Source of the DNA: Actinomycetota bacterium | GTDB taxonomy: Bacteria > Actinomycetota > Acidimicrobiia > Acidimicrobiales > Ilumatobacteraceae | DNA: 64,000 nt | NCBI GenBank assembly: GCA_009702045.1 | Contig: WLIV01000015.1 | Span: 19,827-83,826, forward strand | Reading direction: 5' to 3' | In this document: positions 45,985-54,471 of the stretch, piece by piece | How positions within the stretch are numbered: position 1 is the stretch's first letter | How the letters are laid out: each line of letters begins with the position of its first letter | Program-made: the position numbers and the translations under genes | The notes under the pieces: generated by a model | Told to the model about the DNA's origin: nothing | The model's database searches: none | Seen by the model: only the letters and a program-made list of their open reading frames with translations

Positions 45985-46116
45985 GTGCGAGTGCCACGCC
46001 CCCGGCCCGAGTGCCTGGCCCCCGGCCCGACCTTTCGAGTGCCACGTGCGCGACTATGTGTCACGTCGCACTCGGGTGCACACGACGCACTCGGGCCGGG
46101 GGCCAGGCACTCGCAC
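45985..46116. repeat. Nested inverted repeat rich in GAGTGC motifs
   Basis: A 31-base left arm (45985-46015) is inverted at 46086-46116 with three mismatches, across a 70-base loop. Inside the left part two direct 20-bp units (45989-46008 and 46009-46028) differ at two positions, and the second is inverted perfectly at 46093-46112. Within the loop GAGTGCCACGTG (46037-46048) pairs with CACGTCGCACTC (46062-46073) with one mismatch. GAGTGC occurs six times, three per strand. It begins four bases after the NYN gene stop, so it may terminate that transcript. Confidence 0.85.
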
Positions 46117-46119
46117 AGG

Positions 46120-47352
46120 TCAGGGGCGGGCGAGGGCCAGGAAGGTGTCGCTGCTGATCGTGTTTGCGCCAGCGACGCGCACGTCGGCCAGCACGGCTTG
46201 GTCGTTGGTGACCACGATGACCGGACGCCCTGGATCAATCGCCGCCACTTCCGAACGGAGGACGTCGTCGGCGGTGACGCCTTCAGGCGAGTAGCTCACG
46301 CGCACCAGACGTCGCCGATCGGCACTGGCACCCACGATCGTGGCGCCATCGAACACGATGTGCAGCAGCGTGCCCCAACGACGCGCAAGGTTCTCCGCCG
46401 CCTCGATGCATACCGTCCGCTGCCGCTCGAGTGCCAACGCTGGCCAACCCAACTTCGCCACGTTGTACCCATCGACCAGGACGACGACGTCCGGGGCACG
46501 CAGCAGATGGGTCGCCGCCGCCTCACTGTCGCCGTACAGCCCACCCGGTACCGCTAGCGGCTGGCGCTGACGTCGACGGGCCTTTGGTGAACCCCCCTTG
46601 GCCACGAGGAGTGCCTCTGCGAGCAGCACACGCACTCGCTCGAGATCGACTGATCCCCCGTCGTGCAGCACCGACCGTTCGGCGAGCGCAGCGTCGCGCG
46701 CAGCGACGGCGTCGGCCAGTTCGGCACGCAGCGTCTCCACGGCTTGTCCGGCCGCACCGGCCTTGGCGTCGACCGCATTCGCTCCGGCTTCCTTGCGGCG
46801 CGCCATCCGCTCGACTTCAACGAGGCGATCCTTCGTGCGCGTGAGTTCCGCACGCACACGCTCGAGCTCGGACTGCGCCGTCGAGCATTCACGACGCTCC
46901 GACTCGAGTTGTTCGCGTGCCAGCAGCAACTCCACTCGCGACCGGGCGGCGACGGCCTCGGCGGCCTCGCGGCGCTTCTCCTCCCGGCGCAGTGCCACCG
47001 CGGCGTCGCCGGTGTGGCTGGCGGCTTCAGCGGAACGAGCGAGTTCTGCGGCCTGGGCGAACCAGTCGACGGGACGGGTGAGCCACAACATGCCCACGTC
47101 GTCGACGAGATCGGTGGTCGCTACCGACCCAAGGCGTGCCAGGAACTCGGGATCCGCCTCCACCACCTCGCGCACCTTCGTGAGTGCAGGCACGGGCAGC
47201 GAGTGGAACTTCAGGTAGGGCTTCAGCCCCACGGGAAACGCCAGCGGCGGACGCGCCTTCTGACCGGCGGCGACGACGAGCACCACGAACTCGAGCGCCG
47301 ATCGCAGCGACCGGTCCGGCAGCGAGATGTCGGGAGCGGCGGGATCGGACAC
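46120..47352 (-). CDS. NYN (PIN-like) domain protein with long coiled coil
   Basis: 410 residues. The N-terminal 110 residues contain RSALEFVVLVVAAGQ and KFHSLPVPALTKVREVVEADP. A long coiled coil (about 115-235) follows, then a C-terminal NYN domain with VVLVDGYNVAKLGWP and acidic residues (IVFDG, VIVVTNDQAV). NYN domains are predicted RNases; related YacP/Rae1 proteins cleave mRNA at the ribosome. A TAGATT box six bases before the GTG (47359-47364) suggests a leaderless start. It is divergent from the SOS-type exonuclease gene. Confidence 0.82.
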   Translation of the reverse strand: MSDPAAPDISLPDRSLRSALEFVVLVVAAGQKARPPLAFPVGLKPYLKFHSLPVPALTKVREVVEADPEFLARLGSVATTDLVDDVGMLWLTRPVDWFAQAAELARSAEAASHTGDAAVALRREEKRREAAEAVAARSRVELLLAREQLESERRECSTAQSELERVRAELTRTKDRLVEVERMARRKEAGANAVDAKAGAAGQAVETLRAELADAVAARDAALAERSVLHDGGSVDLERVRVLLAEALLVAKGGSPKARRRQRQPLAVPGGLYGDSEAAATHLLRAPDVVVLVDGYNVAKLGWPALALERQRTVCIEAAENLARRWGTLLHIVFDGATIVGASADRRRLVRVSYSPEGVTADDVLRSEVAAIDPGRPVIVVTNDQAVLADVRVAGANTISSDTFLALARP

Positions 47353-47392
47353 GCGGCCAATCTAGCCATCCGCCCTCGATCACCCCGCTGGT

Positions 47393-47435
47393 CGAACGTC
47401 TGTTCTTGACACCGAACGGACGTTCGTGCTCAACT
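47393..47435 (+). promoter_or_regulatory. LexA (SOS) boxes and promoter of the exonuclease/GIY-YIG gene
   Basis: CGAACGGACGTTCG (47413-47426) is a perfect CGAAC-N4-GTTCG actinobacterial SOS box. CGAACGTCTGTTCT (47393-47406) is a second one with one mismatch. A -35 TTGACA (47406-47411) lies between and partly within them, and TCAACT (47430-47435) is a -10 candidate 18 bases later and eight bases before the GTG. LexA bound here would cover the promoter. Confidence 0.82.
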
Positions 47436-47443
47436 GAGCAGTC

Positions 47444-49090
47444 GTGCAACGCTCGTTCGACGATCTCGGGACACCACTGGCCGATGTCACGTTCTGTGTA
47501 CTCGACATCGAGACCACTGGCACCGACCGCGGTACCGACCTGATCACCGAGATCGGCGTGGTGAAGGTGCGCGCAGGTGAGTGCCTCGGCACGATGGGCA
47601 CACTTGTCAATCCGGGACGTGCCATCCCTCCCGGAATCACCATGCTCACGGGGATCACCGAATCAATGGTGTGCACCGCACCACGGATCGAGACCGTACT
47701 GCCGACGCTGCAGGAGTTTGTCGGCGACGCAGTGATCGTCGGTCACAACGTGGGGTTCGACATGGGATTCATCAACGCGGCCATGTTGCGCAGCGGTCGT
47801 GCATCGTTTCAGAACACCATCGTCGACACATTGCCCCTTGCTCGCCGACTGGTGCGTGACGAGGTGCCCGACTGCAAGCTCGGCACGCTCGCCTCGCGTC
47901 TGCGCCTCGACCACCGGCCATCCCACCGGGCGCTCGACGATGCACTCGCCACCGCCGATCTACTGCACGTGCTGCTCGAACGTGCCGCCGGGCTGGGCGT
48001 CACCGGGCTCGACGATCTGGTCGCGCTACCCAAGGCAGGTGGGCACCCACAGGCCGCGAAGCTGAAGCTCACCCACCACCTCCCTCGCACCCCCGGTGTG
48101 TACCGCTTCCTCGGGGCCAACGACGAGGTGCTCTACGTGGGCAAGGCCACGAACTTGCGCCAGCGTGTGCGCAGCTACTTCGGCAGCGACGACCGTCGCA
48201 AGATCGGCCCGATGCTGCGCGAGACACAGCGGGTCGCGCACACCATCGCCCACGAACCAATCAGCGCAGAGGTGCTCGAGTTGCGGTACCTGCACCTGCT
48301 CAGACCGCGCTACAACCGCGTGGGCACCACCTGGCAGAAGTACGCCTACATTCGACTCACCACCGACGAGCAATGGCCTCGTCTGGTCGTCGCCAACGAA
48401 CCTCCCACCACCGGCGTGCACCTGGGCCCGTTGTCGTCGCGCGCTGTTGCGGCAAGCGTGATCGAGGCCGTGCAGTCCGCTCTGCCGATTCGCCGCTGCA
48501 ACACGCGCATCGGCCGCAACTACACAGCGGCCGAGGGCGCCACCCCGTGCACCGGCGCCCGACTCGGCGTCGCCATGTGCCCCTGCAGCGGCAGCGCCGA
48601 CGAAGCGACGTATTGGCGCGTCGTCGGCCAGGTGGTCGCCGCGCTCACCACGTCACCGCAACTGGTGCTCGACCCGCTGTGGCGCAAGGTGGCGACGCTG
48701 TCGCACGAACGTCGCTTCGAGGAGGCCGCAGCAATGCGCGACCGGGCGAATGCCTTTGGGTCGGCGATCACTCGCCAACGACTGATGGATCAACTTCGCG
48801 CTGCCGGTGAGGCCCAGGTGCAAGTGCACGACACCGTGCTGCACCTACGCGACGGGTTGCTCGTCAGCGCACACGCAACTGATCAACTGCCCACCGGCCT
48901 CGAACTCCCGCCACCCGAGACAGTGGCCTACCCGGCACCCTTGCCCCGCAACGCCGCCGACGAGGTGCTGTGCCTGGCCCGGGCGATCGAACGCGCCAGT
49001 TACCACGCGCGGCTGTTGTCGTGCAGCGGCGAATGGTCGTGGCCGGCGGTACCGGTGCGCGAGGTGACGCGACTCAGCGATGCCGCGTGA
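47444..49090 (+). CDS. DEDDh 3'-5' exonuclease fused to GIY-YIG (UvrC-like) nuclease
   Basis: 548 residues with two nuclease modules. The first 180 residues are a DnaQ-type exonuclease: VLDIETTGTDRG (about 18-29), VIVGHNVGFDMGFINAA, HRALDDALATADLL, supplying the DEDDh residues. From about 215 comes a GIY-YIG core, TPGVYRFLGANDEVLYVGKATNLR, with YFGSDDRRKIGPML, then a UvrC/Cho-like region with RRCNTRIGRN and the cysteine cluster CPCSGS. M. tuberculosis Rv2191 has the same architecture. Two SOS boxes indicate DNA-damage induction. The start is the leaderless-type GTG. Confidence 0.9.
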   Translation: MQRSFDDLGTPLADVTFCVLDIETTGTDRGTDLITEIGVVKVRAGECLGTMGTLVNPGRAIPPGITMLTGITESMVCTAPRIETVLPTLQEFVGDAVIVGHNVGFDMGFINAAMLRSGRASFQNTIVDTLPLARRLVRDEVPDCKLGTLASRLRLDHRPSHRALDDALATADLLHVLLERAAGLGVTGLDDLVALPKAGGHPQAAKLKLTHHLPRTPGVYRFLGANDEVLYVGKATNLRQRVRSYFGSDDRRKIGPMLRETQRVAHTIAHEPISAEVLELRYLHLLRPRYNRVGTTWQKYAYIRLTTDEQWPRLVVANEPPTTGVHLGPLSSRAVAASVIEAVQSALPIRRCNTRIGRNYTAAEGATPCTGARLGVAMCPCSGSADEATYWRVVGQVVAALTTSPQLVLDPLWRKVATLSHERRFEEAAAMRDRANAFGSAITRQRLMDQLRAAGEAQVQVHDTVLHLRDGLLVSAHATDQLPTGLELPPPETVAYPAPLPRNAADEVLCLARAIERASYHARLLSCSGEWSWPAVPVREVTRLSDAA

Positions 49091-49112
49091 GCTCGCCACA
49101 AGGTTGATCCGC

Positions 49113-49946
49113 TCAGGCGGGTTCGATTGTCGCCCCGACGTGGTCGATCCGCAGGATCTTCGTGTGCCCGTCGGCGGGCAACGCTGCTGCGAGATCCTCC
49201 GCCTCATCGACCGCACACATCACCGCCACAGTGGGCCCAGACCCGCTGAGCCATGCGGCCCATGCCCCGGCGGCCAACGCCGCCTCCAACGCCGCGAGCG
49301 AGGGGCCAGCAACAGCGAATCTGCGGTCTTGATGCAGTCGGTCCTCCGTGGCGATGCGCAACGTATGCACATCGCCGGCCGCCAGAGCCGCCACCAAGAG
49401 CGCTGTACGCCCGAGGTTGAACACAACATCCTCGAGCGGCACCTGTGCAGGCAGCTTCGCCCGCGACTCGTCCGTGCTGGTGAGGAACGACGGCACCCAC
49501 ATCACCATCGCCGGGTCGAATGACAGTCGAATCTGTACGGCACGTCCACCGGCGGTGGCGACAATGCCGCCGAACAGCGATGCCGCGACGTTGTCGGCAT
49601 GCCCCTCGAGTTCGGATGCCACGCCCAGCAACTCGGTACGAGCCTGCTCGAGCAGCTCGGCCGAGTCGCCGTGACGCTGAGCATGTGCAGCCACCAACCC
49701 ACCAACGCGCACCGCTCCGCTGAACCCCATCCCGCGCCCCGCCGGAATCGGCGAACGCACCCACAGGTCGCCCTCGCCACCCGCCCGTCGGAATGCGATC
49801 ATCGCCGGGTGGTGCTCATCGGCAGCGCGAGCAGTGTCGTCGCGCGGGGCGCCCAGGCCGACCTCGGCGTACAGCGAGAGTGCCATACCCAAGGTGTCGA
49901 ACCCGGGCCCGAGGTTGGCCGACGAAGCCGGCACTCGAACGATCAT
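49113..49946 (-). CDS. thrB: Homoserine kinase
   Basis: Phosphorylates L-homoserine for threonine synthesis. The 277-residue GHMP kinase starts with the ThrB-specific VRVPASSANLGPGFDTLGMA (about residues 3-22), has the GHMP ATP loop PAGRGMGFSGAVRVGG (about 66-81) and a C-terminal AAWLSGSGPTVAVMC. The ATG was chosen by alignment of this N-terminus; it lies 16 bases after trpD, so the two are probably co-transcribed. Convergent with the exonuclease gene. Confidence 0.93.
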   Translation of the reverse strand: MIVRVPASSANLGPGFDTLGMALSLYAEVGLGAPRDDTARAADEHHPAMIAFRRAGGEGDLWVRSPIPAGRGMGFSGAVRVGGLVAAHAQRHGDSAELLEQARTELLGVASELEGHADNVAASLFGGIVATAGGRAVQIRLSFDPAMVMWVPSFLTSTDESRAKLPAQVPLEDVVFNLGRTALLVAALAAGDVHTLRIATEDRLHQDRRFAVAGPSLAALEAALAAGAWAAWLSGSGPTVAVMCAVDEAEDLAAALPADGHTKILRIDHVGATIEPA

Positions 49947-49962
49947 GGTCGGTCGATCTTCA

Positions 49963-51024
49963 TCAATGCCCGAGTTCTTCAGCGGCCTGCTGCGAGACAG
50001 CAACCCAACGCGCCAACGTCGCAGCTGCCGATCCGGAATCGATCGACTCGATCGCCCGCGCCAACCCCTCTTCCATCGTCTCGGCCACGCCGGCCACGAT
50101 CAGCGCCGCCGCTGCGTTGAGCACGACGATGTTGCGGTGCGCACCGTGGTTGCCGGCGAGCACATCGCGAACGACCTGCGCGTTCACGTCCGGTGTGCCG
50201 CCAACCAGTTCGTCGAGGATCGCCGGCGCCAAGCCCAGATCAAGCGAGTTGACGGTGAACGTATGCACCGAGTCGTCGTCGAGCGCGAGCACGGTGGAGG
50301 GCCCGGTGGTAGTGAGTTCGTCGAGGCCACTGCCGTGTACCACCCACGCGCGATGTGAGCCGTGCAGGCGCAGCGACGCAAGCATCCGCTCGGCCATACC
50401 CGGGTTGGCGACGCCGATCAGTTGCCGTTTCACCCGACCCGGGTTGGCCATCGGGCCGAGCAAGTTGAACACCGTAGGGATGCCAATCTCGCGACGGCTG
50501 GGCGCGGCGAAGCGGAACGCCGGGTGATAGCGCGGGGCGAGGCAGAAACCGATACCCACGTCCTCCACGCAACGCAGCACACCCTCCGGGCCGAGTTCGA
50601 TGGCGACGCCCAATGCCTCGAGTACGTCCGCCGTGCCGCACTGCGAACTCGACGCACGCGCTCCGTGTTTGCACACGGGTACCCCTGCTCCTGCGGTGAC
50701 GATCGCCGCCATCGTGCTGACGTTGATGCTGTGGCTGCGATCGCCGCCGGTGCCGACGATGTCGACGGCGCGTGCCTGCAGATCGGGAGGAAGCGGCACC
50801 AACGTGGCGGCGGCCAGCACTGCGTCGAGTAGTCCGGAGAGTTCCTCGGGTGTCTCACCCTTTGCCCGCAGCGCGACAACGAAGCCGATCAGCTGTGCCG
50901 CAGTGGCCTCGCCAGCGAGGATGGTGGCCATTGCCGCGCGGGCATGGGCTGCCGGCAGATCATGCTTGTCCAGCAACTCCGTAAGGAGGGCGGGCCAGCC
51001 ACCTAGTTCATCGAGTCCACTCAT
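49963..51024 (-). CDS. trpD: Anthranilate phosphoribosyltransferase
   Basis: Joins anthranilate to PRPP in tryptophan synthesis. The 353-residue protein shows the PRPP motif VDIVGTGGDRSHSINVSTM (about residues 88-106), KHGARASSSQCGTADVLEALG, FNLLGPMANPGRVKRQLIGV, and the C-terminal NAAAALIVAG. Where many homologues read KHGNR, this has KHGAR. A TAGTCT box (51031-51036) six bases before the ATG suggests a leaderless promoter. No other trp gene is in the window. Confidence 0.95.
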   Translation of the reverse strand: MSGLDELGGWPALLTELLDKHDLPAAHARAAMATILAGEATAAQLIGFVVALRAKGETPEELSGLLDAVLAAATLVPLPPDLQARAVDIVGTGGDRSHSINVSTMAAIVTAGAGVPVCKHGARASSSQCGTADVLEALGVAIELGPEGVLRCVEDVGIGFCLAPRYHPAFRFAAPSRREIGIPTVFNLLGPMANPGRVKRQLIGVANPGMAERMLASLRLHGSHRAWVVHGSGLDELTTTGPSTVLALDDDSVHTFTVNSLDLGLAPAILDELVGGTPDVNAQVVRDVLAGNHGAHRNIVVLNAAAALIVAGVAETMEEGLARAIESIDSGSAAATLARWVAVSQQAAEELGH

Positions 51025-51064
51025 GTGGCCAGACTAGGCACCCGGATGGGCCGGAGCGAAGGGC

Positions 51065-51322
51065 TTAGGCGCTGCGCCGACGTTGGCGGATGAGGCGACG
51101 GCGCTCGCGTTCGGTTGCGCCACCCCAGACTCCGGCCTTCTCGCGCACTTGCAGCGAGTATTCGAGACAGGCCACACGGACACCGCAATCCGCACACACC
51201 GACTTGGCCTCCATACCGTCATCGTCGTCATCCGGGTAAAAGATGCTGGGCTCGAGGCCCCTGCATGCTCCGAGTTGACGCCAATTGATCTCTTTGGCCG
51301 ACACGAGATTAACCCCCATCAC
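51065..51322 (-). CDS. WhiB-family Fe-S transcriptional regulator
   Basis: 85 residues. Four cysteines that bind a 4Fe-4S cluster are present: C in GACRGLEP (about 19), the CADC pair (about 43 and 46) and C in ACLEYSL (about 52). VWGGATERERRRL (about 65-77) is the WhiB turn and basic tail. WhiB proteins sense redox or NO and regulate through sigma A; the subtype is unclear. GTG or the following ATG could start it. Unlike many neighbours it has a 5' leader of about 30 bases. Confidence 0.93.
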   Translation of the reverse strand: MMGVNLVSAKEINWRQLGACRGLEPSIFYPDDDDDGMEAKSVCADCGVRVACLEYSLQVREKAGVWGGATERERRRLIRQRRRSA

Positions 51323-51355
51323 CGTCGCTACCGGGCGATCCCCCGGCGCTTCCAG

Positions 51356-51385
51356 AATCTAGGGCGACGCGCAAGTGCTTGTGAA
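51356..51385 (-). promoter_or_regulatory. Promoter of the whiB-family gene
   Basis: On the minus strand TTCACA (51380-51385) and TAGATT (51356-51361) are separated by 18 bases, followed by about 34 bases to the GTG. This is the best -35/-10 pair in the 124-base gap. Confidence 0.55.
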
Positions 51386-51446
51386 GGGGCAATTTGAGTC
51401 TTTTTCAGGCGCGTCGTGCCCTACAACGCTCGGTGTCAGCCGGCAA

Positions 51447-52061
51447 TCAGCCCTGCAGGTCGGCCTGTAACTGTGCAAGCGTGAACGCAGACAGTTCCAC
51501 TGATTCCAAATATGCCGGGTGCGTGATCTCCAGCAGCGCACCGTCGCCCATCGCCGCAACCTGGGCCGGCGTGAACTCGAACGTCACGTAGTGCACCGCC
51601 GCGGTGACGTGCTCGCGCGTGAGTTGGCTGGCGTGCTGCGGGTCGACGACGCATTTCACGACATCGCCATTCGGCAGGCGGAACTGCACCAGCTGCTCGA
51701 CACCCACCAGTTTCGGCAACCACTCGCGCATCTCATCGTCGGAGGTCAACTCGATGAACATCGTGGCGCACAGCTGACCGGCTTCGGGCACCATCGGGTT
51801 GTAGACGTTGAGTTCTTCCTGGATGCCTTCATCGGTGAAGATCCGCTCGGCGCGAGCCATCTCCTGCACCTGGAACCGGATGGTGTCGCGGTTCTCGAAC
51901 AGCAAGGTGACGACGGTGCCGACGTGCACACGCCGACGGCGCTTCAACTCAATCACGTGCGCCCGGAAGTCGTCTCGTTCGCGCTCATAAGCGCGCGTTT
52001 CGGCGATGTCGCCCAATGTCAGCTTGCGCGACGATGAGGCAGGGACGGTTTGGGTACTCAC
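51447..52061 (-). CDS. DUF3501 family protein
   Basis: 204 residues, soluble. It contains RKLTLGDIAETRAYERERDDFR (in two parts), HVGTVVTLLFENRDTIRFQVQ and FTPAQVAAMGDGALLEI, which I recognise as the DUF3501 pattern. Members accompany rubrerythrin and an Fe-S/CCG protein in many genomes, as they do here. The GTG start overlaps the stop of the CCG gene (GTGA), and GAAGGAG lies upstream. Its biochemical role is unknown; a part in rubrerythrin-linked peroxide or iron handling is inferred from the neighbourhood. Confidence 0.83.
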   Translation of the reverse strand: MSTQTVPASSSRKLTLGDIAETRAYERERDDFRAHVIELKRRRRVHVGTVVTLLFENRDTIRFQVQEMARAERIFTDEGIQEELNVYNPMVPEAGQLCATMFIELTSDDEMREWLPKLVGVEQLVQFRLPNGDVVKCVVDPQHASQLTREHVTAAVHYVTFEFTPAQVAAMGDGALLEITHPAYLESVELSAFTLAQLQADLQG

Positions 52062-53374
52062 CGTTGTTCTCCTTCTTCGGGAATGCCATAGGCGCGGGCG
52101 ATGAGCTGCAGCGGGTGCAACGGCACCTCGCCCGTCTGCTCGGTGATGGCGGTGTTGGCCAGATGACAATCGCCAGCGACGACATCGCCGGCTGCTCGCT
52201 TCAGCTCGTCGGCGAGCTTGCGAGCCATCGGCATGCTGAGCTCGGCATTCTCTGCGCGCAGCCCCCACATGCCGTCAATACCGCTGCACTGCTGCACCAG
52301 CTTCACCTTGGCGCCGGTGAGCTTGATGAGGTCGCGGCTCTTGAGGCCAATGTTCTGCGCTTTGAGGTGACATGGCGTGTGGTACGCCACAGTCTCGGGT
52401 ACGAAGCCGTTGAATTCGGTGTCCAGCGATGTGCCGTCGGCTTTGTGGAGTCGCATCAGATATTCAGCAGCGTCGTACGTGTGCTCGGCCACCAGTCGGG
52501 CCTCGTCGGTGCCGACGTAGGCGATGTAGTCCTTCTTCAGCACGTAGCCGCACGTGGGCTGCGGCACGACGATGTCGTTGCCCTTGCGCACCGACCTGGC
52601 GAGGTCCTTCACGTTCTGCTCGGCGATCTTGGTGAACGCCTTCAGGTCGCCGCTGTGCAAATACGGAGCGCCGCAGCACGCAGTGGTGTCGGCCAGTGTG
52701 CACTCCACCCCGTTGCGTTCGTAGACCTTGACCATGTCGTGGCCGACCCCTGGCGCCTGGTATTCGACGAGACAGGTGGGAAAGATCGCGACCTTTCCCT
52801 GCCGCTTGGCGATCCGCACCTTGGGCCGGTTCTTGAACCAGGTGGTGAACCGTTGCCGGGCGTACGGCGGCAGCATGCGCACGGATGACACACCAGTGGT
52901 GGCCTCCATCGCCTTGCGCACGAGCGAACCCGGCTTGGCGCCGACCATCTTGTTGGCCAGCGGGGCGGCCAGCGTCGCGGCCTTGCCCAACAGATCGGTG
53001 TGGCCCATGACCGTGTCGGTGGCCTTCTGGCGCAGGCTCACCTGACCGTTGGCATGGCGCATCGCGTCAGCACGCAGCATCAGCCGCGGGAAATCGAGCG
53101 CCCACTCGTGCAGGTCTGGGATGTAGGGGCAGTTGACGTAGCACAGCTTGCATTGGAAGCACTCGTCGATGACCTGATCCTGCTGCGCCGGGGTGAGGCG
53201 GCCAGCGTCCTGATCATCGTGACGATCGATCATCTCGAACAACGTGGGGAACGAGGTGCAGAACTTGAAGCACAGTCGACACCCATGACATAGGTCGTAG
53301 ACGCGTGACAGCTCGTGACGAACATCGGCCTCATCGAGGTACTGGGGATGCTTGGGGTCGTAGATCGTCGTCAT
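52058..53374 (-). CDS. 4Fe-4S ferredoxin/CCG-domain protein (heterodisulfide-reductase/GlpC-like)
   Basis: 438 residues. Two N-terminal 4Fe-4S clusters are visible: [11 protein letters not shown] (about 30-40) and [12 protein letters not shown] (about 73-84). C-terminally two CCG domains appear: CLVEYQAPG with [12 protein letters not shown], and PTCGY followed by [11 protein letters not shown] and [11 protein letters not shown]. Such proteins pass electrons to or from thiols. With rubrerythrin and DUF3501 it forms a known three-gene group, and it probably supplies electrons to the rubrerythrin. The ATG giving [15 protein letters not shown] was chosen by conservation. Confidence 0.88.
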   Translation of the reverse strand: MTTIYDPKHPQYLDEADVRHELSRVYDLCHGCRLCFKFCTSFPTLFEMIDRHDDQDAGRLTPAQQDQVIDECFQCKLCYVNCPYIPDLHEWALDFPRLMLRADAMRHANGQVSLRQKATDTVMGHTDLLGKAATLAAPLANKMVGAKPGSLVRKAMEATTGVSSVRMLPPYARQRFTTWFKNRPKVRIAKRQGKVAIFPTCLVEYQAPGVGHDMVKVYERNGVECTLADTTACCGAPYLHSGDLKAFTKIAEQNVKDLARSVRKGNDIVVPQPTCGYVLKKDYIAYVGTDEARLVAEHTYDAAEYLMRLHKADGTSLDTEFNGFVPETVAYHTPCHLKAQNIGLKSRDLIKLTGAKVKLVQQCSGIDGMWGLRAENAELSMPMARKLADELKRAAGDVVAGDCHLANTAITEQTGEVPLHPLQLIARAYGIPEEGEQR

Positions 53375-53457
53375 GCCGTGTCCGAGTGTGGGGAAGGGTT
53401 GGGTCTGTTCGGGGGGCTGGAGGGGGACGCCGAGGCGCCCCCCTCCACCCAAGTACG

Positions 53458-53880
53458 TCAGAGGGCGTCGAGCGCGTCGAGACCCTGCTGGAAGCGGCCG
53501 GCGTGGCTCTTCTCCGCGCGCGCCAACGTCTCGAACCATTCGGCGATCTCGGTGAGACCTTCCTCACGGGCGGTCTTGGCGAAGCCCGGGTACATCTGGG
53601 TGTACTCGTAGGTCTCGCCGGCGATCGCGGCCTTGAAGTTGGCCTCGGTCTCGCCGATGGGCTCACCGGTGGCCGGATCGCCGACCTGGGCGAGGAACTC
53701 GAGGTGACCGTGCGCATGACCGGTCTCGCCTTCGGCGACCGAACGGAACAGCATGGCTGCATCGGGGTAGCCCTCGATATCGGCCTTCTGGGCGAACCAC
53801 AGGTAGCGACGGTTCGCCTGGCTCTCGCCGGCGAAGCAATCCTTCAGGTTGTCATGGGTCTTGGTACCGCTGAGGCTCAT
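53458..53880 (-). CDS. Rubrerythrin-type di-iron protein without rubredoxin domain
   Basis: A 140-residue ferritin-like four-helix protein. Di-iron ligands are seen in [17 protein letters not shown] (about residues 15-31), [33 protein letters not shown] and [15 protein letters not shown]. Rubrerythrins reduce peroxide; this one lacks the C-terminal rubredoxin module and must take electrons from another partner, plausibly the CCG protein next to it. AGGAG seven bases before the ATG supports the start. It lies between the CCG gene and a Fur-family repressor on the same strand. Confidence 0.9.
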   Translation of the reverse strand: MSLSGTKTHDNLKDCFAGESQANRRYLWFAQKADIEGYPDAAMLFRSVAEGETGHAHGHLEFLAQVGDPATGEPIGETEANFKAAIAGETYEYTQMYPGFAKTAREEGLTEIAEWFETLARAEKSHAGRFQQGLDALDAL

Positions 53881-53940
53881 TGACTTGCTCCTTGTTCTTG
53901 TTGGGTTGTGCTGGAGATGTTGTAGGGCATTGGCGAGATG

Positions 53941-54357
53941 TCAGCCGACTTGGCAGTCGGCACACACACCGTCGAACACAATGTTCGCGCGTTCTGCGAC
54001 GAACCCGGCAGGGCCGCGCATTGCGAGATCCTCTACCCGGTCGACATAGACGTCGTGCAACTCACCGCAGCAGCGACACCGGGCGTGGTGATGGTCGTCG
54101 ACGTTGGGGTCGAAGCGGGTCGACCCGGACGAGGTGTGCAGCACCTGCAACTCACCTAACGCGGCGAGATCATTGAGGGTCTGGTACACCGTGCGCAGCG
54201 AGATACCGGGCATCAGTTCGCTGGCTTGGGCGAACAGGCCCTCCGCGGTCGGGTGCGTCATGTTGCCGTGCAGCAGACGGAACAGCAGTTGCCGTTGCGG
54301 CGTGACCTTCAAGCCCCGAGACCGGAAGTCGCTGGTGAGTTCGACCGGTGTGCGCAC
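53941..54357 (-). CDS. Fur/PerR-family metalloregulator
   Basis: 138 residues with the winged helix (FRSRGLKVTPQRQLLFRLL, then LRTVYQTLNDLAALGEL) and a metal-binding half with DDHHHARCRCCGELHDV (about 86-102) and a C-terminal CADC. The position upstream of rubrerythrin favours a peroxide- or iron-sensing role (PerR/Fur), but the ligands do not decide. The GTG at 54357 was chosen because TACGAT lies seven bases upstream; an open frame extends 18 codons further. A palindrome overlaps its -35, suggesting autoregulation. Confidence 0.88.
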   Translation of the reverse strand: MRTPVELTSDFRSRGLKVTPQRQLLFRLLHGNMTHPTAEGLFAQASELMPGISLRTVYQTLNDLAALGELQVLHTSSGSTRFDPNVDDHHHARCRCCGELHDVYVDRVEDLAMRGPAGFVAERANIVFDGVCADCQVG

Positions 54358-54364
54358 AACGCAG

Positions 54365-54397
54365 ATCGTAGCCGCACGTAGTGCTGATTTGCAATCA
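54365..54397 (-). promoter_or_regulatory. fur promoter with overlapping palindromic operator
   Basis: On the minus strand the -10 TACGAT (54365-54370) lies seven bases before the GTG and the -35 TTGCAA (54389-54394) 18 bases upstream. TGATT-TGC-AATCA (54385-54397) is a perfect five-base-arm inverted repeat across the -35, fitting a Fur-family operator. It sits in the gap divergent to glpD. Confidence 0.62.
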
Positions 54398-54458
54398 CTG
54401 CGAACTAGCATCCTGTGAACTCAGCATCTGCGCTGAAGGGCCGCCACACCGACCTCTC

Positions 54459-54464
54459 TAGGAT
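54459..54464 (+). promoter_or_regulatory. Leaderless -10 box of the glpD operon
   Basis: TAGGAT on the plus strand, then seven bases, then the ATG at 54472. This decides the start over an upstream ATG in the same frame. Confidence 0.55.
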
Positions 54465-54471
54465 GAACCCG

